The notes under the pieces: generated by a model
Seen by the model: only the letters and a program-made list of their open reading frames with translations
Told to the model about the DNA's origin: nothing
Databases searched by the model: none
In this document: one piece after another, positions 44,811-52,425 of the stretch
Numbering within the stretch: the first letter of the stretch is position 1
Layout of the letters: the number at the start of each line of letters is the position of its first letter
From: Trinickia violacea
Lineage (GTDB): Bacteria; Pseudomonadota; Gammaproteobacteria; Burkholderiales; Burkholderiaceae
Reading direction: 5' to 3'
NCBI RefSeq assembly: GCF_005280735.1
Contig: NZ_CP040077.1
Location: 1,736,001 to 1,800,000, forward strand
DNA length: 64,000 nt
Position numbers and translations under genes: made by a program

Positions 44811-45353
44811 TCACAACCGCAGCACCTCCTTCGCGATCGCCCAGCGGCGCATCCGGTCGTCGAGCCCGTTGGTGCCGCCGTTGATGCGCTGGGTCAGCGC
44901 GACGAAGTTGCCCGAGTCGGCGAGTGCGTTGCAGCCGTGCTGCTCCCACCACCAGGCGGCCGAGCGGGCGGCCCATGGCTCGTGTTCGAGCAATTCGGGG
45001 GCGGTCTCGAGGTCCACGCCGAGCGCAAGGCCGCACGCGAGATAGTTCGCGCGTCCCGTGATCTGGATGAGCCCGCGTCCGAGAAAGCGACGGCCGTCGC
45101 CCGCGCGGACGTTGCCGAGATCGCGTGCCTTGCGCGACGGCGGCTCGTACGCCTGCTGCGCGGGCGTCGGGCCCCAAAGTTCGCGCGTGAGCGTGAAGCC
45201 GAGCGTTTCGTGCCCGGTCTGCGCGATGAATGCCGCCACGCGTGCGGGCTTGACGATCGCGAAATCGAACATCGCGGCATCGATCTCCGGATGCCAGCGT
45301 TGCGCGAGCTCCGCTGAAATCGCGGCGGCGTTCTTGAATTCGTCTAGTGTCAT
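44811..45353 (-). CDS. GH19 chitinase/endolysin-type muramidase
   Basis: A 180-residue single-domain GH19 protein with AGGAGACCGAT before the ATG. Signature segments are AAFIAQTGHETLGFTLTREL with the catalytic Glu, RRFLGRGLIQITGRANYLACG and a final ALTQRINGGTNGLDDRMR. Such short GH19 enzymes act on peptidoglycan or chitin-like sugars and are common as phage endolysins. No signal peptide is seen and no other phage gene is near. Here it ends a six-gene unit with two membrane proteins, a subtilase and a repeat protein, so it may help a large structure cross the wall. Confidence 0.82.
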   Translation of the reverse strand: MTLDEFKNAAAISAELAQRWHPEIDAAMFDFAIVKPARVAAFIAQTGHETLGFTLTRELWGPTPAQQAYEPPSRKARDLGNVRAGDGRRFLGRGLIQITGRANYLACGLALGVDLETAPELLEHEPWAARSAAWWWEQHGCNALADSGNFVALTQRINGGTNGLDDRMRRWAIAKEVLRL

Positions 45354-45392
45354 ATCGGTCTCCTGGTGCGGTGCGGTTCGGATGTGCCGCGT

Positions 45393-46235
45393 TTAGTCGG
45401 TCCCGCCGGAACCGCGCGCCGGCTGCGGCTCGCCGGGCGCGGTCTGTGCCGCGAGTTTCTCGCGCGCGTCCATCGCGTCGGCGATGCGCTGCAGCGGCTC
45501 AGCGCCGACGCTGACTTCGCCCGCGAACGGCCGATCGACGGCAAGCACGAAAAAGAACGCAAGTCCGAGCGTGACGGCCCAGCTCGTGACGATGGCGATG
45601 TTAAAGCGGGTGCCGGGCAGAACATAGAGCAACAGGAACGAGACGGCGCTCGCGAGCAGCATCACGCCCCACAGCGTGGCGGGCATGGCGACGTCGAGCG
45701 TCAAGAGCCGCTGCTCGCGGTGCTTCGCCATCTCGTTGACGCGCGCAAGCACTTCGCCGAGCAGCACGCGCTGCCGCTCGCTGTGCGGCTCGATGCGGTT
45801 CGCGGCGTCGAAGAGCCGGTCGAAGCGCTCCGCCGATTGCGCATCGCCCTCGGCATGCTGCTGCATCTTCGGCCACTCGTGCTTCACGACGCCGTCCAAA
45901 TAGACGCGCAGCGCTTGCGACGCCGCATCCGCGACCGGATCGCCGAACGCCGCGAGGTCGCGCGACAGTTCGCCCGCGGCTGTCGCCTCGGCGTCGACGG
46001 TGCGCGCCGCGTCGTTGTACGCGTCCCAGACGCTGATCGCGGAAAACGCGACGAGCAGCGAATTGATCGTGGTGATCACCGACACCATCGCGATCGCCAT
46101 CGACCGCTGCTCCGGCTGCAGGCGCACCGGAGCGAAACGGCGAAAGAGCGCGTAGCCGCCGAGCGCGGCCGCGAGCGTCACGCCGACGACGAACAGCCCC
46201 ATCAGCCACGACGGCCAGTTATAGAGAAAGAGCAT
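45393..46235 (-). CDS. DUF4239-like (bestrophin-like) inner-membrane protein
   Basis: A 280-residue protein with two N-terminal membrane helices (WLMGLFVVGVTLAAALGGYAL, AMVSVITTINSLLVAFSAISV), a long polar helical domain and two more membrane helices near the end (ATLWGVMLLASAVSFLLLYVL, TSWAVTLGLAFFFVLAV). This 2+2 layout with a cytoplasmic or periplasmic middle is that of DUF4239. The stop of the upstream membrane-protein gene is two bases from its ATG, and the ribosome site AAGGA overlaps it, so the two are coupled. Confidence 0.68.
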   Translation of the reverse strand: MLFLYNWPSWLMGLFVVGVTLAAALGGYALFRRFAPVRLQPEQRSMAIAMVSVITTINSLLVAFSAISVWDAYNDAARTVDAEATAAGELSRDLAAFGDPVADAASQALRVYLDGVVKHEWPKMQQHAEGDAQSAERFDRLFDAANRIEPHSERQRVLLGEVLARVNEMAKHREQRLLTLDVAMPATLWGVMLLASAVSFLLLYVLPGTRFNIAIVTSWAVTLGLAFFFVLAVDRPFAGEVSVGAEPLQRIADAMDAREKLAAQTAPGEPQPARGSGGTD

Positions 46236-46237
46236 CG

Positions 46238-47353
46238 CTATTCCTTGATGCCGCTGTCGGCGGCGGCGTTCGGCATCGCGCGCGGCGCGTCGGACGACAG
46301 CATCGCGCGCGTGAATTCCGCGAGCCGCTCTCTGACGGCGTCGGCCGACATGCCGGTTTCGAGCGATTGCTGAAGGCGCAGCAGATCCGCGGCAAACTCG
46401 CTCTGCCACTGGACGCGCTCGGTCGCGGCTTGCGCGCGGCGCGCCTCGAACGTCGCTTGCGCCGCGACGGCGGGGTCTCCGCGCACGAGCGTCTCGAGCG
46501 TCTCGACGAGCCGATGCAGCAGCCGATGCACGGCGGTGGCCGAAAACCCGCCGAGCATGGCGAGCGCCGGCTTGCCGAAGCTGCGCATGCTGCCGGCGTC
46601 GAACAAGTGCGTCGGCAGCATCTCGACGAGGATCAGCCCGGCGATGACGCCGAGGATCAAGCGCGCGCCGTACGACGCGTCGTACTTCGGGTCATAGGTC
46701 GAGTTCGCCACGTAGCGATGCGCTTGGAACAGCGTCGCGAACGAGGCGCCGAGCCCGGCGCAAAAGAGCAGAAACAGCGCGTTCCACAGCAGCTGCGTGC
46801 CGTGGGAGTCGAGAAATCCCTGGTCGATGTTCGTCGACGAGACCTCGGACGACAGCGAAGTCGCGATCACGGCGATCAGGAACGACACGGCGGCGACGGT
46901 CAGCGCGCGGATCAACGGCACGGGTCCGAGCCATGCGAAGCGATGGGCGTCGCGCCGCTCGACGTCGAGCAGCGTGACGGCCTGCGGCGTGGCCGGCGCG
47001 ATCGCGACCGCGAGCCGGCGGTGAATCGCGGCGAGCGAGTAGGACGCGCTGCGAGCGCCGCGTTCCGGTTCGCGCGGCGAGCCGTCTGCCGCGGCGTCGA
47101 TCGCAGCCAGCGGAGCCGCGCCCGGGTCCGCGCCGATCAGCGCCGAAAGCTGCGCGATCAGCTCGGGCGCGACCGCGATGCCGTGCTGAAGCGCATAGCG
47201 CGCCATCGCCTCGCATTCCCTTTGCATCTGCTCGATCAGCCCGTTTCTCAGAGCGGCGCCGGACACGCCGGACCGGCTTGCTGCCGCCTTGTCGGCTGGC
47301 CCCGCGAGCGGGGCGGACAGCGGGTTCGGCGGCCAAACGCGAAGCGCGCACAT
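46238..47353 (-). CDS. Four-helix membrane protein of unknown function
   Basis: A 371-residue protein with a soluble N-terminal third, three or four membrane helices in the middle (ALTVAAVSFLIAVIATSL, LWNALFLLFCAGLGASFATLF, LILGVIAGLILVEML) and a helical C-terminal tail (about residues 300-350). GAGGTGA serves as ribosome site. No family was recognised. Tight coupling to the DUF4239-like gene suggests the two proteins form one membrane assembly. Confidence 0.6.
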   Translation of the reverse strand: MCALRVWPPNPLSAPLAGPADKAAASRSGVSGAALRNGLIEQMQRECEAMARYALQHGIAVAPELIAQLSALIGADPGAAPLAAIDAAADGSPREPERGARSASYSLAAIHRRLAVAIAPATPQAVTLLDVERRDAHRFAWLGPVPLIRALTVAAVSFLIAVIATSLSSEVSSTNIDQGFLDSHGTQLLWNALFLLFCAGLGASFATLFQAHRYVANSTYDPKYDASYGARLILGVIAGLILVEMLPTHLFDAGSMRSFGKPALAMLGGFSATAVHRLLHRLVETLETLVRGDPAVAAQATFEARRAQAATERVQWQSEFAADLLRLQQSLETGMSADAVRERLAEFTRAMLSSDAPRAMPNAAADSGIKE

Positions 47354-47389
47354 TTCGGGTCACCTCGATGCGGGTTCCGGTTACGGGAT

Positions 47390-48055
47390 CTACAGGCGCA
47401 CTTCGTCGCCGCAATTGCCGCCGGGCGCGGACGCGGGCACGAGCATGCCGCCCTTGTCGCGATGGACGAACATCTCGGACCAGTCGCGCAGCACGTAGCG
47501 CACTTCGGCGAGCCGGCCTTCGGGCGTGCAGTAGAACTGCACGGCCTTGTCCGAGCCGAGGAAGAAGTCGTGCAACTGCGCGTCCTTCAGCTCGTCGAGC
47601 CGCACCCGCTTGCCGTCGTGCTCGTCGAGGAACTGGCCGAGATGGGTTCGAGCGACCGCACGCGTCATCGCCGACAGCTGCGCGAAATAGCCGGCCGGCG
47701 TATAGCCGGTGCAGCTTCCGTAGCGGTTCCATTGCTGCTGGTAGGAATCGGCGGCCGTGGCCGGAATGGTCGCGGCGATGTTCTCCGGCAGCGCATCGGC
47801 GGCGAGCGTGCCGGTTGCGCAATCGACCTTTGCCGCGCGCAAGCTCAGCGCCGTGAGCCGCGCGGAGGCGGGCGCGGCATCGTTCTTCGCGGCCGCGTTC
47901 GGGCCCGTGTTGCACACCGCGGCGCCGTCGCTCCCGGAGCACGAGCCGAGCTTCCACGACAGCGAAAGCGTCCAGTTCTGCGCGTGTGAAGCGGCGCAGC
48001 ACAAGGACAGCCCCGCGAACACGACGATGCGGCGGATTTGCGATAGCGTCGACAT
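47390..48055 (-). CDS. Exported RNase T2-like protein without the usual active-site histidines
   Basis: A 221-residue protein with a signal peptide (RRIVVFAGLSLCCAASHA) and six or more cysteines. YQQQWNRYGSCTGYTPAGYF aligns with the RNase T2 motif HEWxKHGTC…YF, but both histidines are replaced (HEW by QQW, KHG by RYG). The first motif (IHGLWP) is not found. The end (FYCTPEGRLAEVRYVL) also fits the T2 fold. If the likeness is real, it is a T2-shaped protein that no longer cuts RNA in the usual way and may bind something in the periplasm or outside. GAGGAG precedes the ATG. Confidence 0.55.
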   Translation of the reverse strand: MSTLSQIRRIVVFAGLSLCCAASHAQNWTLSLSWKLGSCSGSDGAAVCNTGPNAAAKNDAAPASARLTALSLRAAKVDCATGTLAADALPENIAATIPATAADSYQQQWNRYGSCTGYTPAGYFAQLSAMTRAVARTHLGQFLDEHDGKRVRLDELKDAQLHDFFLGSDKAVQFYCTPEGRLAEVRYVLRDWSEMFVHRDKGGMLVPASAPGGNCGDEVRL

Positions 48056-48143
48056 GGGAATCTCCTCTTATCGTTTGCCGCCGCGCGCCGGCCGGTGTCA
48101 TCGGCCGGCGCGCGGCGATCGGTCTTGGTGGAGCGCGCCTCGT

Positions 48144-49847
48144 TCAGCGGTACGCCTGCGGCATCAATTGCCGCAGGTTCTGCAGCCGCGGCAGGCCCGC
48201 GCCGAAGCGATTCGCCGCGTCGTTCGTCGCGATCGGCGAGCAGATCATCCGGATCAGCTGGAACAGCGCCGAGACGCGCTGCGGTCCGCGCGGCCCGAGA
48301 TAGCGGGCGAGCTGCGGATCGCTCAGCAGCAGCGCCGCAAGACCGGTGATATGCGGCGCCGCCATCGACGTTCCGGACTCCGGATTGAACGCCGAGCCCG
48401 GCACGGTCGACACGATGCCGACACCGGGACCGCACACGCCGATCTGCGGGCCGTGACACGAGAACGCCGGAGAGAACAGGCCATCGGCGGTCGTGGCCTG
48501 CGCGACGATCTGCGTCTGCTCCCATGCGCTCGCCGGCAGCTCGCGCTGCAAGCCGAGCGCCGACACCGCGAGCACATACGGGGACGCCGCCGGGTACTGC
48601 ACGGGGCCACCCGAATTGCCGGCCGCAACGATGCACGCGACGCCGCTTTGCACGGCCTCCATCAGCTTCTGCTCGACGGCGAGCGACGCTTGCGGCGCGC
48701 CCAGGCTCAGGTTCACGACGTCGATGTCGTGGTCGATGCAATAGTCGAGCGCCTGGAGCAGCGTGCTGAACTGGCCGCCCGGAAAGATCTTCAGCACGTG
48801 GATCTCCGCGTCGGGGACGAACCCGCGCATCGCCATTTGCTCCTTCTCCGCCTGAGTGCCGACGCGTGCGCCGATCACGCCGGCGCAATGCGAGCCGTGG
48901 CCGATCACATCGTTTTTCCAGGTCTCCGGGTCCTGCTCGTTGGTCATGTCGGCGCCGCGCAGGATATGGGACAGGAGCGGATGCGCGGCGTCCGCGCCCG
49001 AGTCGACGATCGCGACGCGCACGCCGCGGCCGGTCGCCGCGCCGCCCGCCTCGTCGAGACCCATCAGGCGCTGGCCCCAGCCGAGCGGCACGAGCGGCGG
49101 CACGTTGGGGTTCGGCTGCGACAACGGCACGAGCCGCACCACGTTCACCTGCTCGCTCGAGAGCGTCGGCGTGACGAGATAGCTGTTCCAGTACGTGTGG
49201 TGCGGGCGCACCGCCAGCGATTGAACCGGGCCCGGCTCCATTTGCAGGACGGTCAGCGTGACTTCGCCGTTGGCGTCCGTGACGCCGTTCGCGGGGAAGC
49301 CGTCGCCGGCGAGCGTGACGGGCACGTTCGGCTCGGGCTGGCCGTTCTCGCCCAGCACGCGGATCGTCACCGGCCGGCTCACCGCCGTGCCGAAGGCCGA
49401 TTGCGGACGCAGCTGCGCGCCGGCGTCGCCGTCGGGCTTCTTTCCATAGCCGAGCGGATGATCCTCTTCGATGATCATTTCGGGCGGCGCGGTGGCCTGC
49501 AGCACCTGGGCGTGCGCGGGGTCGATCTTCACGACGTAGGTGTCCGTGGCCTCGTCGGGCCGCGCGGACATCATCTGCGCGTTCTTGTTGCTGCTGATGA
49601 CTTTGACGACCTCGACGCCGGGCAGCCTGCCGATGGCGTTGTTCATGTCGCCCGCCGACATCGGCGTGACGGCGGCCTGTTTCGCGAGCAGGCCGCGCCG
49701 CGGCGCGACCAGGTACTGGCGCTTGCCGTTCGCGACGGGTACCGCGTCGGCGGCGGGCGAGGGCAGCGCGCCGTTCGCCGCGGGCGCGGCGGCATCGGCG
49801 GACGCGGGCGCGGCCTTCGGGGGAGTCGGTTTCTTGTCCTTGTCCAT
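48144..49847 (-). CDS. Subtilisin-like serine protease (S8) with N-terminal prodomain and Ig-like segment
   Basis: The start at 49847 has GGAG upstream (49859 is the alternative) and gives 567 residues. Residues 1-45 are Pro/Ala-rich without a signal peptide. A prodomain-like part follows to about 145, then an Ig/CarboxypepD_reg-like segment (VTIRVLGENGQPEPNVPVTL). The protease domain begins near residue 265: Asp in VAIVDSGADAAHPLL, His in IGHGSHCAGVIGA, the oxyanion Asn in VAAGNSGG and Ser in SGTSMAAPHITGLAAL. All catalytic residues are present. How it leaves the cell is unclear. The repeat-protein gene just before it may encode its partner or substrate. Confidence 0.85.
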   Translation of the reverse strand: MDKDKKPTPPKAAPASADAAAPAANGALPSPAADAVPVANGKRQYLVAPRRGLLAKQAAVTPMSAGDMNNAIGRLPGVEVVKVISSNKNAQMMSARPDEATDTYVVKIDPAHAQVLQATAPPEMIIEEDHPLGYGKKPDGDAGAQLRPQSAFGTAVSRPVTIRVLGENGQPEPNVPVTLAGDGFPANGVTDANGEVTLTVLQMEPGPVQSLAVRPHHTYWNSYLVTPTLSSEQVNVVRLVPLSQPNPNVPPLVPLGWGQRLMGLDEAGGAATGRGVRVAIVDSGADAAHPLLSHILRGADMTNEQDPETWKNDVIGHGSHCAGVIGARVGTQAEKEQMAMRGFVPDAEIHVLKIFPGGQFSTLLQALDYCIDHDIDVVNLSLGAPQASLAVEQKLMEAVQSGVACIVAAGNSGGPVQYPAASPYVLAVSALGLQRELPASAWEQTQIVAQATTADGLFSPAFSCHGPQIGVCGPGVGIVSTVPGSAFNPESGTSMAAPHITGLAALLLSDPQLARYLGPRGPQRVSALFQLIRMICSPIATNDAANRFGAGLPRLQNLRQLMPQAYR

Positions 49848-50008
49848 TTCAGTCTCCATCGCGTCGCGGCAACGACGACGCGTCGATGAATCGGGTGGGC
49901 TCGCCCGCCGCGCGAAGCGTGCGGCGGGCGAGCGTGTGGCGTTCGCGCTTGCGAAGTCGCTGCCGCGCTCGAGCAGCGCGGCAGCGCGTGCTGCCCGACG
50001 CGGCGGCG

Positions 50009-51217
50009 TCAGTGCAGCGTCGCCGGCACCGGTTGCACCGAGAGCGGCAGGAAGCCCGCGAAGTGACTCGCGACATTGCCGATCTGCTGGCCGATTGCGG
50101 CGTTGCCGAGCGCACCGCCGACCGCCTGGCCAACGCTCGGCGCGACTGCCTTCACGAAGTCGCCGAATACGCCCTGGGGCGCAAGGACGGCCTGCGGCGC
50201 GACGTATTGCGGCTGAGCGGAGAACGGCAGCACGTTCGCGATGCCGCCGAACACGCCCTGGGGGGCGAGCGCAGCTTGCGGCGCGACATACTGCGGCTGG
50301 GCCGAGAACGGCAGCAGGTTCGCGATTTGGCCGGCGACCGAGCCGATTTGCTGACCGGCGCCGGCGTTGCCGAGCAGGCCGCCGACGGCTTGCCCGATGG
50401 TCGGCGCGAGCGAGTTCACGATGCCGCCGAACACGCCCTGGGGCGCGAGCACGGCTTGCGGCGCGACATACTGCGGCTGGGCCGAGAACGGCAGCAGGTT
50501 CGCAAAGTGACCCGCGACGTTGCCGATCTGCTGGCCGATTGCGGCGTTGCCGAGCGCGCCGCCGACCGCTTGGCCGACGCTCGGCGCGACCGCCTTCACG
50601 ATGTTGCTGAACACGCCCTGGGGCGCCAGCATGGCTTGCGGCGCGACGGCTTGCGGCACGACATACTGCGGCTGCGCGGAGAACGGCAACAGGCCGCCAA
50701 GGCCGCCGACCACGGTGCCGATCGTCGGCGCGACCGCGCCGAGGATGTCGCCGAGCACGCCTTGGGGCGCCAGCACGGCTTGCGGCGCGACGGCCTGCGG
50801 CTGCGCCGAGAACGGCAGCAGGCCGCCGAGGAGGTTGCCGAGCACGCCTTGGGGCGCCAGCACGGCTTGTGGCGCGACGGCTTGCGGCTGCGCCGAGAAC
50901 GGCAACAGGCCGCCGAGCCCGCCGACCACCGTGCCGATCGTCGGCGCGACCGCGCCGAGGATGTCGCCGAACACGCCTTGGGGCGCGAGCGCGGCTTGCG
51001 GCACGACGGCTTGCGGCTGCGCCGAGAACGGCAGCAGGCCGCCAAGGCCGCCGACCACGGAGCCGATCGTCGGCGCGACTGCGCCGAGGATGTCGCCGAA
51101 CACGCCTTGGGGTGCGAGCGCGGCTTGCGGCGCGATGGCTTGCGCGGCTACCGGAACGTGTCCCGCGATAATGTGCGGCACGCCGTGCATAACATGATGT
51201 TGATGTACGTAAGTCAT
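50009..51217 (-). CDS. Eight-unit repeat protein with His-rich N-terminus
   Basis: A 402-residue protein (AAGGA before the ATG). It opens with MTYVHQHHVMHGVPHIIAGH, seven His in 20 residues, then eight repeats. Each starts VAPQAxLAPQGVFG and ends LLPFSAQPQ. Units come in three lengths: short (about 29 residues, units 3 and 7), medium (about 43, units 1, 2 and 4, with GAVAPTIGTVVGGLGG) and long (about 60, units 5, 6 and 8, with AVGGALGNAAIGQQIGNVAG). The glycine-zipper cores look amphipathic and membrane- or self-associating; the linkers are Pro/Gln-rich. There is no signal peptide and no family was recognised. It is the first gene of the unit with the subtilase. Confidence 0.75.
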   Translation of the reverse strand: MTYVHQHHVMHGVPHIIAGHVPVAAQAIAPQAALAPQGVFGDILGAVAPTIGSVVGGLGGLLPFSAQPQAVVPQAALAPQGVFGDILGAVAPTIGTVVGGLGGLLPFSAQPQAVAPQAVLAPQGVLGNLLGGLLPFSAQPQAVAPQAVLAPQGVLGDILGAVAPTIGTVVGGLGGLLPFSAQPQYVVPQAVAPQAMLAPQGVFSNIVKAVAPSVGQAVGGALGNAAIGQQIGNVAGHFANLLPFSAQPQYVAPQAVLAPQGVFGGIVNSLAPTIGQAVGGLLGNAGAGQQIGSVAGQIANLLPFSAQPQYVAPQAALAPQGVFGGIANVLPFSAQPQYVAPQAVLAPQGVFGDFVKAVAPSVGQAVGGALGNAAIGQQIGNVASHFAGFLPLSVQPVPATLH

Positions 51218-51402
51218 TGCCTGGTCCTTGATATAAGCGGAATGAGCCGGCGCGAAGGTCGATTCGTGCGCAGCAGGTGCGCCGGTCGCGTGCCGGCTGA
51301 AGGCGAGGCGTCCATCGAGGGATTCCTCTGATCAATCGGCAGGTCGATTCTGAGAGCGGCCAGGGGCCGCTTCCATTCGGCGAATGCGGTATGGGCGCGG
51401 CG

Positions 51403-51872
51403 TCATCGCGAATCGGGAGGCGGGCCGGGCAGCATGTCGCCGAGCCAGCCCGACAGGGCCGCCCGGTAGAGCAGGGCGCAGACGTTGGGGGAGGCGGTTT
51501 TTCTGAGGAGATTCGAGCGGTGCTTGCGTGCCGTCATGTCGCTGATCCCGAGCTCGCGGGCGATCTGTTTGTCGCTCAGGCCGGTGGCGAGCAGTTTCAG
51601 AACTTCACGTTCGCGAAGCGAGCAAGGGTCGGCAAGGTGCCCGGAATCGTTTTTTTGAGCGCCTCGGCGTTGAGGATGAAATACTGTATGACCAGTTGCG
51701 AGGATTTGCGGAACTGGAATTTGCCAAGCACGTTCTCGCGGTGCTTGCGAGCGGTTGAAATGGAAAATGAAAGCTGCTCGGCAATTTCACGATCGGTGAA
51801 ACCTTCCGCAATCAGGCCGAGGACGACATTTTCCCGCTGGGTCAGCTTCAAGATGGGACTCCCGCGTGACAA
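51403..51872 (-). CDS. Regulator with two tandem LuxR-type HTH domains joined by a -1 frameshift
   Basis: From a TTG at 51872 frame 1 encodes a LuxR HTH (LTQRENVVLGLIAEGFTDRE, then ARKHRENVLGKF) and stops at 51597. In the -1 frame a second LuxR HTH follows (CSLREREVLKLLATGLSDKQ, then ARKHRSNLLRK) and stops at 51403. Both frames overlap at a run of seven A (T at 51650-51656 on the plus strand), where codons CTC AAA AAA ACG would become CTC AAA AAA AAC after a -1 slip, giving a 156-residue protein with no gap in likeness. It lacks a receiver or ligand domain. It lies upstream of and in line with the repeat-protein operon and is its likely regulator. A plain frameshift mutation is the other explanation. 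Confidence 0.6.
51650..51656 (-). other. A7 slippery run joining the two HTH frames
   Basis: Seven A on the coding strand lie exactly where frame 1 can pass into frame 2. Runs of this length in bacteria support ribosomal -1 slippage or RNA-polymerase slippage. In this GC-rich region such a run is rare, which speaks for selection or for a mutation hot spot. Confidence 0.45.
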
Positions 51873-52111
51873 ATGAAAGGGACATCCCCTTTTGTCGCGG
51901 GAGTGGCGGTCGCCTTTAAATCCTTATTCCAGTCTCATTGGCGGCCAGACATCTGCTCGCTTGCAATTGAATTGCAAAAGAGGATGCGCTTAAGACTTCC
52001 GTAATGCATTCGGCTCGCAATCGGCTGCACGGCACGTGCGCCGCCGGCTTGGCGGGCGCGCAGCGTCCGGCGACAAGGCTCAGGTGATCAAGGACGACGC
52101 ATCATACTCTG

Positions 52112-52144
52112 GGTATATCCATTCATATGATGAATGGATATACC
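52112..52144. promoter_or_regulatory. 33-bp interrupted perfect palindrome upstream of the tandem-HTH regulator
   Basis: GGTATATCCATTCAT (52112-52126) and ATGAATGGATATACC (52130-52144) are perfect inverted arms of 15 bases around ATG. It lies about 240 bases before the regulator start, inside a 553-base gap (51873-52425) that holds no gene. The AT-rich arms in a GC-rich setting and lack of a T run fit an operator for a dimeric regulator better than a terminator. The tandem LuxR-type protein is a natural candidate. Confidence 0.55.
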
Positions 52145-52209
52145 GATTGTATAGATTCCGGCGGCGTGCATCTTTGAGTTGCGCGGCTCATTGCGAGCGG
52201 CGAAATCGG

Positions 52210-52252
52210 GAATTGAAAGGCGCGTGATTTTTTTAAGGCCGTCTTTCAATTC
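52210..52252. repeat. Inverted repeat with 10-base arms in the same gap
   Basis: GAATTGAAAG (52210-52219) and CTTTCAATTC (52243-52252) are perfect inverted arms 23 bases apart, with a run of seven T between them. On the minus strand it lies downstream of the lipase-like gene, where it could take part in ending that transcript. Confidence 0.35.
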
Positions 52253-52425
52253 GGGAGCGCCAAAAGCGCCCTGGTTTTACGCGGAATTGGCAATAGCCGG
52301 GAGTGGGCGGATTGAAATGCCCGGCGCTGCAAGCAGGGTGTTCTTTGGCAATGGGCTCCGGCGCGCCAGCGCACTGGGGTCGATGCGTATCTGGTCGCCG
52401 GAGCCGCGGGGTGGATGGCGGCTAG

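Noticed and set aside
44811..45353. Interpreting the GH19 gene as part of a prophage lysis cassette
   Set aside because: No holin, spanin, capsid or tail genes are nearby, and the gene is in line with the repeat-protein operon.
46692..48101. Long Arg-rich minus-strand frame overlapping the T2-like and membrane-protein genes
   Set aside because: Frameshadow of the two genes, which have a signal peptide and membrane helices respectively.
47757..49889. A 710-residue plus-strand frame opposite the subtilase and T2-like genes
   Set aside because: Highly Arg- and His-rich composition without domains; the minus strand carries a complete catalytic triad.
50160..51130. DNA repeats that could be taken for a CRISPR array or satellite
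   Set aside because: The period follows codons and encodes a regular protein repeat with a ribosome site; there are no short constant repeats with unique spacers.
49848..51335. N-terminal extension of the subtilase frame through the repeat-protein gene
   Set aside because: The frame is open because of GC bias, but the extension is an Arg/Ala-rich shadow of the repeat protein, and a ribosome site marks the start at 49847.
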